Shown here: positions 1-5,802 of the stretch, piece after piece | How the letters are laid out: each line of letters starts with the position of its first letter | Numbering within the stretch: the first letter of the stretch is position 1 | NCBI GenBank assembly: GCA_002683515.1 | Contig: NYTN01000075.1 | Coordinates: 1-5,802 of the forward strand | Length of the DNA stretch: 5,802 nt | Direction of reading: 5' to 3' | DNA from: Rhodobiaceae bacterium | GTDB taxonomy: Bacteria > Pseudomonadota > Alphaproteobacteria > RS24 | Position numbers and translations under genes: made by a program | Notes under the pieces: generated by a model | The model's database searches: none | What the model was told of the DNA's origin: nothing | What the model saw: only the letters and a program-made list of their open reading frames with translations

Positions 1-1329
1 CAAAACAGGCTCAAACGCCTGAATGCCGAGACGGTGAAGTGTCGGCGCACGGTTCAGCAAAACCGGATGCTCACGGATAACCTCGTCAAGAATATCCCAG
101 ACTTCGGGACGGGCTTTTTCAACCATCTTCTTGGACTGCTTAACAGTCGAGGAGAGACCCTTGGCCTCAAGCCTTGAATAAATAAACGGTTTAAACAATT
201 CCAGAGCCATCTTCTTCGGCAGACCGCATTGATGAAGTTTCAACTCAGGCCCGACCACAATCACAGAACGACCTGAATAGTCAACACGCTTACCAAGCAA
301 GTTTTGACGAAAACGACCCTGCTTACCTTTCAGCATATCGGATAGTGATTTCAAAGGACGCTTATTAGCACCCGTAATGACACGACCACGACGCCCATTA
401 TCAAATAGAGCATCTACAGATTCTTGCAGCATCCGCTTCTCATTCCGGATAATGATATCCGGCGCACGAAGTTCTATTAATCTTTTCAGACGATTGTTCC
501 GGTTAATAACTCGGCGATACAAATCATTCAAATCTGACGTCGCAAAACGACCACCATCCAGCGGCACAAGCGGGCGTAATTCTGGCGGAATCACCGGAAT
601 GACTGTCATAATCATCCATTCAGGGCGATTATTAGACTTCAAAAAGGCTTCCACAACTTTGAGACGCTTGGCGAGTTTCTTGGGCTTCAGCTCAGTCGTA
701 GCTTCCGCGATTTCGACTTTCAGAAAGTCACGCAGTTCCTCAAGGTCAAGCTCAGAGAGCATGGTGCGAATGGCTTCCGCCCCGATACCGGCGACGAAAC
801 TATCATCGCCATATTCATCCATGGCTTCATAATATTCGTCTTCAGTCATCAACTGGCTTTTAGTAAGACCTGTCAACATCGGGTCGAGTACAATAAAGTT
901 CTCGAAATAAAGCACCCGTTCAAGGTCTTTCAATGTCATATCCAACAACAGTCCGATACGACTTGGCAGAGATTTCAGGAACCAAATATGTGCGACCGGG
1001 GCAGCAAGCTCAATATGACCCATACGCTCACGGCGCACTTTGGTCAGTGTCACTTCAACACCGCATTTTTCGCAGATAATATCTTTATATTTCATGCGCT
1101 TATATTTGCCGCACAGACATTCATAATCTTTGATTGGCCCGAAAATTCTTGCACAGAAAAGCCCATCACGCTCAGGCTTGAAGGTGCGGTAGTTGATCGT
1201 TTCAGGCTTTTTTATTTCACCATATGACCAGGACATAATCTTTTCAGGACTCGCAATTGAAATCCTGATCTGATCAAACATTTGAACGCCCCCTTGGGGA
1301 CCGAAGATATTCATGACCTCTTGATTCAT
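1..1329 (-). CDS. rpoC: DNA-directed RNA polymerase subunit beta-prime, N-terminal 443 residues (3' end outside window)
   Basis: RpoC forms one jaw of the RNA polymerase cleft and carries the catalytic magnesium site. The frame is open from the ATG at 1327-1329 to the window edge, exactly 443 codons; the full protein is normally about 1400 residues. The start MNQEVMN fits alphaproteobacterial RpoC, and AAGGAG lies 9 bases upstream. Visible in order: the KPETINYRTFKPERDGLFC block (41-59); the zinc-binding cysteines C71, C73, C86 and C89; the lid region LRPLVPLDGGRFATSD (251-266); the rudder region around NGRRGRVITGANKRP (311-325); the switch-2 region GKQGRFRQNLLGKRVDYSGR (335-354); and NRAPTLHR (426-433), which contacts the incoming nucleotide. 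The catalytic NADFDGD motif should begin about 17 residues beyond the edge, so it cannot be checked here. It follows rpoB by 56 bases, which implies co-transcription. Two residues look unusual: D83, where E. coli has Gly, and M151 in LDPMLT, where related proteins usually have Gly. The break is only the window edge, not a truncation. Confidence 0.99.
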   Translation of the reverse strand, partial: MNQEVMNIFGPQGGVQMFDQIRISIASPEKIMSWSYGEIKKPETINYRTFKPERDGLFCARIFGPIKDYECLCGKYKRMKYKDIICEKCGVEVTLTKVRRERMGHIELAAPVAHIWFLKSLPSRIGLLLDMTLKDLERVLYFENFIVLDPMLTGLTKSQLMTEDEYYEAMDEYGDDSFVAGIGAEAIRTMLSELDLEELRDFLKVEIAEATTELKPKKLAKRLKVVEAFLKSNNRPEWMIMTVIPVIPPELRPLVPLDGGRFATSDLNDLYRRVINRNNRLKRLIELRAPDIIIRNEKRMLQESVDALFDNGRRGRVITGANKRPLKSLSDMLKGKQGRFRQNLLGKRVDYSGRSVIVVGPELKLHQCGLPKKMALELFKPFIYSRLEAKGLSSTVKQSKKMVEKARPEVWDILDEVIREHPVLLNRAPTLHRLGIQAFEPVL

Positions 1330-1338
1330 AGGTCGTTT

Positions 1339-1344
1339 CTCCTT
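1339..1344 (-). promoter_or_regulatory. Ribosome binding site of rpoC
   Basis: On the minus strand AAGGAG, a near-complete Shine-Dalgarno sequence, sits 9 bases before the ATG at 1327-1329. This supports that ATG over the in-frame ATG five codons later (MNQEVM). It begins 5 bases after the foot of the hairpin at 1350-1370, so the structure could affect ribosome access, but the site itself is not paired within that hairpin. Confidence 0.8.
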
Positions 1345-1349
1345 CTATG

Positions 1350-1370
1350 GTCAGCAGATCATCTGCCGAC
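1350..1370 (-). promoter_or_regulatory. Inverted repeat / RNA hairpin in the rpoB-rpoC spacer
   Basis: The minus-strand transcript contains the arms GTCGGCAGA and TCTGCTGAC around a 3-base TGA loop. They pair over 9 positions, eight Watson-Crick and one G-U. No run of U follows, and the rpoC ribosome binding site starts 5 bases after the stem, so it is not an intrinsic terminator. It could mark an RNA processing site or tune rpoC translation. The structure is read directly from the sequence; the role is inference. The mixed stem and its position make chance pairing possible but not likely. Confidence 0.55.
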
Positions 1371-1385
1371 TGTGATACGAATTAA

Positions 1386-4300
1386 CTACTCGCTCTGTTT
1401 ACTTTCGGTCAGCTCGACATTGAGGCCAAGTGAACGAATTTCTTTAACTAGGACATTGAAGCTCTCTGGAATACCCGCCTCGAAAGCGTCATCACCTTTG
1501 ACAATGGCTTCATAGACTTTGGTTCTACCTGCCACATCATCTGACTTAACAGTCAGCATTTCTTGCAACGTATAGGCAGCACCATAGGCTTCCAGTGCCC
1601 AGACTTCCATCTCACCAAATCGCTGACCACCAAATTGTGCTTTACCGCCTAGTGGTTGTTGCGTGACAAGACTGTATGGACCGATTGAGCGTGCGTGGAT
1701 TTTATCATCAACCAAGTGGTGCAGTTTCAGCATATAGATATACCCAACTGTCACTTTACGGTCGAAGACTTCACCTGTCCGCCCATCCCTAAGAACGACC
1801 TGACCGGAAGTGTCCATACCCGCATTGGTCAACACATCAACGATGTCCTCTTCAACTGCGCCGTCAAAGACCGGCGTCGCCATAGGCACACCTTTTTTAA
1901 GGGTATAGCTCATCTCAACTGCTTTACCTTCGGAGAGCTCTTCAACACCTTTATCGCCTTGGTAAATACCCGCAAGTGTCTGTTTAACTTGTGAAGCATC
2001 TCCGCTTTGTTCATAGGCGGCAATCGCCTCTGAAACCTGCTTACCGAGACCCGAACAAGCCCAGCCTAGGTGGGTTTCCAGAATCTGACCGACATTCATC
2101 CGGCTCGGTACGCCGAGTGGATTAAGTACAATATCAACAGGTGTTCCATCTTCAAGATAAGGCATATCTTCAACCGGCATAATCCGACTGATAACACCCT
2201 TGTTACCATGACGCCCGGCCATTTTATCACCCGGTTGAAGCTTACGCTTAACGGCAACATATACCTTGACCATTTTCATCACGCCTGGCGGCAATTCATC
2301 ACCGCGCTGAAGCTTATCAACCTTGTCCTCAAAACGAGCCTCAAGAGAACCTCGACTATCCTCGAACTGCTTTTTCAAGGCTTCGACTTCAGACATAGCT
2401 TTGTCATTTTTGAGAGCAATCTGCCACCACTGAGTCCGCGGTATATCCTCAAGAAGAGCGTCTGTGATCTTTGTTTCCGAAGTGATATCATTTGGACCGC
2501 TGGAGGCAACTTTGCTGTTCAGCAATTCTTGCAATCGGTCATAGACGTTGCGTTCAAGAATAAACAATTCATCATCGCGGTCTTTGGCGAGGGCTTCGAT
2601 TTCTTCTCTTTCAATCGCCAACGCACGCTCGTCTTTTTCAATCCCGTGACGATTGAAAACTCGAACCTCAACAACTGTACCCGACGCTCCGGGCGGAAGT
2701 TTCAAGGAGGTGTCTCTCACATCAGAGGCTTTTTCACCAAAAATGGCACGCAGAAGTTTTTCTTCCGGTGTCATTGGGCTTTCACCTTTTGGGGTAATTT
2801 TCCCGACCAGAATTTCACCTGGATTCACTTCAGCGCCGATATAAACAATGCCAGCTTCATCGAGGTTACGCAGGGCATCCTCACCAACATTTGGTATATC
2901 TCGCGTGATTTCTTCCGGCCCCAACTTCGTATCGCGGGACATAATCTCGAACTCTTCAATGTGAACAGATGTAAACACGTCATCGCGCACAATACGTTCA
3001 GAAATCAGAATTGAGTCCTCAAAGTTGTAGCCATTCCAAGGCATAAACGCGACAAGTACGTTTCGACCAAGTGCCAATTCACCTAACTCTGTAGACGGAC
3101 CGTCAGCAACAACATCACCGGCCTGAACACTGTCACCTACCCGCACAAGCGGGCGCTGATTGATGCACGTGGACTGGTTAGAACGCTGGAACTTCCGAAG
3201 ATTGTAAATATCAACACCGGATTTTGATGCATCGACCTCTTCAGTCACCCGCACAACAATACGGGTCGCGTCAACTTGATCAACAACACCGGAACGACGG
3301 GCCGTCACAGCAGCGCCACTATCCCTAGCAACAACTTCCTCCATGCCTGTGCCAACGAGAGGTGCATCTGCTTGCAACAGCGGTACAGCCTGACGCATCA
3401 TGTTTGAGCCCATAAGCGCTCTGTTCGCATCATCGTTTTCCAAGAAAGGTATCAATGCAGCCGCAACAGAAACAATCTGCTTGGGAGATACATCAAGATA
3501 ATTTACCATTTCTGGAGGTACCATCTCAAAGTCGCCATTCACGCGGCAGTTAATTAGTTCATCAACAATTTCACCTTTATCATCAAATTCAATTGTCGCC
3601 TGCGCCACACGGTAACGTGCTTCTTCCATCGCAGACAAATAATCCACCTGATCAGTAACTTTACCGTCAACAACTTTACGGTAAGGGCTTTCAATGAAGC
3701 CATATTTGTTGATACGTGCAAAAGTCGCCAACGAGTTAATTAGGCCGATATTTGGGCCTTCCGGCGTTTCAATCGGGCAAATTCTGCCATAGTGAGTTGG
3801 ATGCACATCACGCACCTCAAAACCGGCACGTTCACGCGTTAGACCACCCGGGCCCAGCGCTGAAAGACGACGTTTATGAGTAATCTCTGAGAGTGGATTA
3901 GTTTGGTCCATAAACTGAGATAACTGTGAAGAACCGAAGAATTCACGAACGGCAGCCGCAGCAGGTTTGGCATTAATCAAGTCTTGCGGCATCACAGTAT
4001 CATTATCCACAGAACTCATGCGCTCGCGAATAGCTCGCTCCATGCGCAGGAGACCGACACGATACTGATTTTCCATCAACTCACCGACGGAACGTACGCG
4101 GCGGTTTCCGAGGTTATCGATATCGTCAATCTCACCTTTGCCATCGCGCAAATCAACCAGCGTCCGCATTACAGCAACAATATCATCCTTACGAAGGATT
4201 TTGACATCATCATCACAATCCAAATCAAGTCTGATATTCATCTTTACACGACCAACAGAAGACAGATCGTATCTTTCCTCGTCAAAGAAAAGTCCGTCGA

Positions 4301-5477
4301 ACAGGGTCTGAGCTGTTTCAGCTGTCGGCGGCTCACCCGGGCGCATAACCCGGTAAATCTCTTCAAGCGCGGACAGTTTGTCAGACGACTTATCCGTCTG
4401 TAATGTGTTGCGAATAAACGGACCCTTGTTAATCGGGTCCGTATTCAGTGTAGAGACTTCTGTATGACCATTTTCAAGTAATGAAGCCAGCATGTCTTCA
4501 GTAATTTCGTCACCGGCTTCAGCATAGATCTCACCGGTTTCCATATTAATGACTTCTTCAGCCAAAAAACGACCAATGACTTCTTCATCGCTGACGAGAA
4601 GATTCTCAAGTCCACCTTCTTCAAGGTTTTTAGCAAGGCGCGGAGTAATTTTCTTACCAGCCTCAACAGCTAATTTTCCTGTCTTAGCGTCAATCAAATC
4701 AAGAGCAGGTTTTGTTCCGCGACGGGCATCCTTATCAAAAGGCGTGACCCACTTATCATCCTTGCGCGTAAAGTTAACGCTTTCATAAAATAAAGACAAA
4801 ATTTCTTCATCGTCAAAACCCAGCGCATGCAACAGCATAGTTGCAGGGAGTTTCCGACGTCGGTCAATCCGAACAAAAAGAAGGTCTTTAGCGTCAAATT
4901 CGAAATCTAGCCAAGAGCCGCGATAGGGAATAACACGGGCTGCAAACAAAAGCTTACCTGAGGCGTGTGTTTTACCTCGGTCATGGTCAAAGAATACGCC
5001 AGGGCTACGATGCATCTGGGAAACAATAACCCGCTCAGTGCCATTAACGACAAATGTACCGTTAGAAGTCATCAGAGGTAAATCACCCATATAAACTTCT
5101 TGTTGCTTAATACCTTTAATTGAGCGCGCCTCAGTTTCCTCATCCACATCATAAACGATAAGATTGAGGGTCACCTTCAAAGGAGCGGCAAAGGTCATGC
5201 CACGCTGTTGACATTCCTCAACATCATATTTTGGCTGTTCAAATTCGTATGATACGAACTCCAGCCGTGATGTTTTTGCAAAATCATCAATAGGAAAAAC
5301 CGATTTAAATACGGCCTGTAGCCCAGTATCCTCTCGGCCACCATCAGGCTCATCTGCCTGCAGGAACTGGTCATAGGAATATTTTTGAACCTCAATGAGG
5401 TTAGGCATATCCAGAACTTTAGGGATACGTCCAAAAGAGCGTCTTATACGTTTACGTCCGGCATAAGCTTGCAACAT
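1386..5477 (-). CDS. rpoB: DNA-directed RNA polymerase subunit beta, complete (1363 residues)
   Basis: RpoB is the second large subunit of cytoplasmic RNA polymerase; with RpoC it forms the active-site cleft, and it is the rifampicin target. The 1363 residues compare with 1342 in E. coli. The ATG at 5475-5477 has GAGGA 6 bases upstream and gives the expected GRKRIRRSFGRIP N-terminus; the stop is TAG. Visible in order: the N-terminal protrusion with NGTERVIVSQMHRSPGVFFD (145-164); lineage insertion 1 (about 240-350) with two similar beta-rich repeats; the rifampicin region GSSQLSQFMDQ to SAL (515-541); the conserved THYGRICPIETPEGPNIGLI (561-580); the active-site-facing NFEDSI (818-823, E820 and D821); insertion 2 (about 945-1065), rich in charged residues and probably partly coiled coil; GDKMAGRHGNKG (1083-1094) with active-site lysines K1085 and K1093; and the C-terminal clamp and flap-anchor block VTQQPLGGKAQFGGQRFGEMEVWALEAYGA (given by positions 1271-1300), then PESFNVLVKEIRSLG (1337-1351). 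No frameshift or internal stop. It lies between rplL and rpoC in the usual order. Identification is certain; the taxon is not. Confidence 0.99.
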   Translation of the reverse strand: MLQAYAGRKRIRRSFGRIPKVLDMPNLIEVQKYSYDQFLQADEPDGGREDTGLQAVFKSVFPIDDFAKTSRLEFVSYEFEQPKYDVEECQQRGMTFAAPLKVTLNLIVYDVDEETEARSIKGIKQQEVYMGDLPLMTSNGTFVVNGTERVIVSQMHRSPGVFFDHDRGKTHASGKLLFAARVIPYRGSWLDFEFDAKDLLFVRIDRRRKLPATMLLHALGFDDEEILSLFYESVNFTRKDDKWVTPFDKDARRGTKPALDLIDAKTGKLAVEAGKKITPRLAKNLEEGGLENLLVSDEEVIGRFLAEEVINMETGEIYAEAGDEITEDMLASLLENGHTEVSTLNTDPINKGPFIRNTLQTDKSSDKLSALEEIYRVMRPGEPPTAETAQTLFDGLFFDEERYDLSSVGRVKMNIRLDLDCDDDVKILRKDDIVAVMRTLVDLRDGKGEIDDIDNLGNRRVRSVGELMENQYRVGLLRMERAIRERMSSVDNDTVMPQDLINAKPAAAAVREFFGSSQLSQFMDQTNPLSEITHKRRLSALGPGGLTRERAGFEVRDVHPTHYGRICPIETPEGPNIGLINSLATFARINKYGFIESPYRKVVDGKVTDQVDYLSAMEEARYRVAQATIEFDDKGEIVDELINCRVNGDFEMVPPEMVNYLDVSPKQIVSVAAALIPFLENDDANRALMGSNMMRQAVPLLQADAPLVGTGMEEVVARDSGAAVTARRSGVVDQVDATRIVVRVTEEVDASKSGVDIYNLRKFQRSNQSTCINQRPLVRVGDSVQAGDVVADGPSTELGELALGRNVLVAFMPWNGYNFEDSILISERIVRDDVFTSVHIEEFEIMSRDTKLGPEEITRDIPNVGEDALRNLDEAGIVYIGAEVNPGEILVGKITPKGESPMTPEEKLLRAIFGEKASDVRDTSLKLPPGASGTVVEVRVFNRHGIEKDERALAIEREEIEALAKDRDDELFILERNVYDRLQELLNSKVASSGPNDITSETKITDALLEDIPRTQWWQIALKNDKAMSEVEALKKQFEDSRGSLEARFEDKVDKLQRGDELPPGVMKMVKVYVAVKRKLQPGDKMAGRHGNKGVISRIMPVEDMPYLEDGTPVDIVLNPLGVPSRMNVGQILETHLGWACSGLGKQVSEAIAAYEQSGDASQVKQTLAGIYQGDKGVEELSEGKAVEMSYTLKKGVPMATPVFDGAVEEDIVDVLTNAGMDTSGQVVLRDGRTGEVFDRKVTVGYIYMLKLHHLVDDKIHARSIGPYSLVTQQPLGGKAQFGGQRFGEMEVWALEAYGAAYTLQEMLTVKSDDVAGRTKVYEAIVKGDDAFEAGIPESFNVLVKEIRSLGLNVELTESKQSE

Positions 5478-5483
5478 GTGGTT

Positions 5484-5488
5484 TCCTC
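5484..5488 (-). promoter_or_regulatory. Ribosome binding site of rpoB
   Basis: GAGGA on the minus strand lies 6 bases before the rpoB ATG at 5475-5477. It is shorter than the AAGGAG in front of rpoC, but its spacing is good and it supports the chosen start. It can pair over five positions with UCCUU at 5507-5511 in the same leader (four Watson-Crick pairs and one G-U), which could partly mask it. That pairing is weak and unproven. Confidence 0.65.
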
Positions 5489-5558
5489 GCTAGCAGCACA
5501 ATTTTTAAGGAGTAATAAGTTATATACGCACCCCCACACTCCGTGGATGAGGATGTCA

Positions 5559-5580
5559 GGGGCGGGATTGACCCCGCCCC
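5559..5580 (-). promoter_or_regulatory. GC-rich hairpin after rplL, possible attenuator or RNA processing site
   Basis: The minus-strand transcript has the perfect arms GGGGCGGG and CCCGCCCC (8 G-C pairs), plus one inner G-U pair closing a UCAA loop. It begins 6 bases after the rplL stop and lies about 81 bases before rpoB. The stem is as strong as those of intrinsic terminators, but the bases after it (TGACATCCTCATCC) hold no U run, so complete termination is not expected. In E. coli the rplL-rpoB spacer contains a partial terminator and an RNase III processing site that lower rpoBC expression relative to the ribosomal genes. A similar role here is inferred from the matching position. A 3'-end stabiliser for the ribosomal part of the message is an alternative. 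Confidence 0.7.
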
Positions 5581-5586
5581 ATCATA

Positions 5587-5802
5587 TTATTTAAGCTCTA
5601 CAGTAGCACCTGCAGCTTCGAGTTTTTCTTTTAACTCGTTAGCTTCTGCAGTAGGGACGTCTTCTTTGACTTCTTTCGGTGCGCTTTCCACGATATCCTT
5701 AGCTTCTTTCAAGCCAAGGCCGGTAATCGCCCGAACCTCTTTGATGACGTTAATTTTCTGGTCGCCAGCAGCAGCCAGAACAACTGTGAAGCTGTCTTTT
5801 TC
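5587..5802 (-). CDS. rplL: 50S ribosomal protein L7/L12, C-terminal 71 residues (5' end outside window)
   Basis: L7/L12 forms the flexible stalk of the large ribosomal subunit and recruits and stimulates the GTPase translation factors. The frame is open from the window edge to TAA at 5587-5589 and gives the last 71 residues, which align end to end without a gap with the last 71 of the E. coli protein. This is the whole globular C-terminal domain: EKDSFTVVLAAAG at the start, then the factor-binding helix with KINVIKEVR, the conserved TGLGLKEAKDIVESAP turn and helix, and the usual ending AGATVELK. The missing part, about 50 residues, is the dimerisation domain that binds L10, plus the hinge. 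The gene stands directly upstream of rpoB with a 109-base spacer, the standard order; rplJ would be expected just outside the window. Nothing is odd in the visible part. Confidence 0.98.
   Translation of the reverse strand, partial: EKDSFTVVLAAAGDQKINVIKEVRAITGLGLKEAKDIVESAPKEVKEDVPTAEANELKEKLEAAGATVELK

Noticed and set aside
377..832. Plus-strand open frame (151 codons) opposite rpoC
   Set aside because: Its translation is a Ser/Arg-rich low-complexity product typical of the reverse strand of a conserved gene, and the rpoC frame beneath it is intact.
2070..3014. Long plus-strand open frame (314 codons) opposite rpoB
   Set aside because: It lies wholly antisense to the highly conserved rpoB coding sequence, its translation is rich in Phe, Asn, His and Ile with no recognisable domain, and I see no convincing ribosome binding site. 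It is a shadow frame.
4445..4897. Two short minus-strand frames within rpoB in another phase
   Set aside because: They overlap the rpoB insertion-1 region in a second frame, have no recognisable domains, and the RpoB frame is continuous through them, so they are neither genes nor evidence of a frameshift.
5500..5535. AT-rich stretch with TATATAAC and TATTAC, considered as an internal rpoB promoter
   Set aside because: A -10-like element can be found, but no matching -35 (TTGAC type) occurs at the right distance; the upstream bases are G-rich. Too weak to call.
5534..5546. Small CCAC/GTGG inverted repeat in the rplL-rpoB spacer
   Set aside because: Only four pairs around a 5-base loop with no U run; expected by chance.
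5559..5580. Calling the spacer hairpin a full intrinsic terminator
   Set aside because: The stem is strong, but no U tract follows on the minus-strand transcript and none follows on the plus-strand side either, so a simple terminator call is not supported.

Overview
This window carries part of the bacterial rplL-rpoB-rpoC transcription/translation cluster, with every real gene on the minus strand. Read in the direction of transcription (from high to low coordinates) it holds the end of rplL (ribosomal protein L7/L12), all of rpoB (RNA polymerase beta subunit, 1363 residues) and the first 443 codons of rpoC (RNA polymerase beta-prime subunit). Both edges of the window cut a gene.

The organism is most likely an alphaproteobacterium. 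The basis is family resemblance from memory: the RpoC start MNQEVMN followed by ASPEKI, the HIELAAPVAHIWFL block, the RpoB start with GRKRIRRSFGRIP, and proteobacterial insertions in both RpoB lineage-specific regions. Base composition is moderate (mid-to-high 40s percent GC by eye, not counted). I cannot assign an order or genus.

Layout: 5587-5802 is the C-terminal domain of L7/L12. 5478-5586 is a 109-base spacer with a strong GC-rich hairpin just after the rplL stop and the rpoB ribosome binding site. 1386-5477 is rpoB. 1330-1385 is a 56-base spacer with a second hairpin beside the rpoC ribosome binding site. 1-1329 is the rpoC N-terminal third. No gene-free stretch exceeds 300 bases.

The two polymerase subunits form the catalytic core of RNA polymerase, and L7/L12 is the ribosomal stalk protein that recruits translation factors. 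Co-transcription lets a cell coordinate the two machines; spacer hairpins are the place where the polymerase genes could be tuned separately from the ribosomal genes. All reading frames are intact and all recognisable catalytic and metal-binding motifs inside the window are present. I found no mobile element, tRNA, CRISPR array or unknown gene, and nothing that looks like a new biological system. The only items worth a second look are small RNA structures in the two spacers and a few residue-level details.
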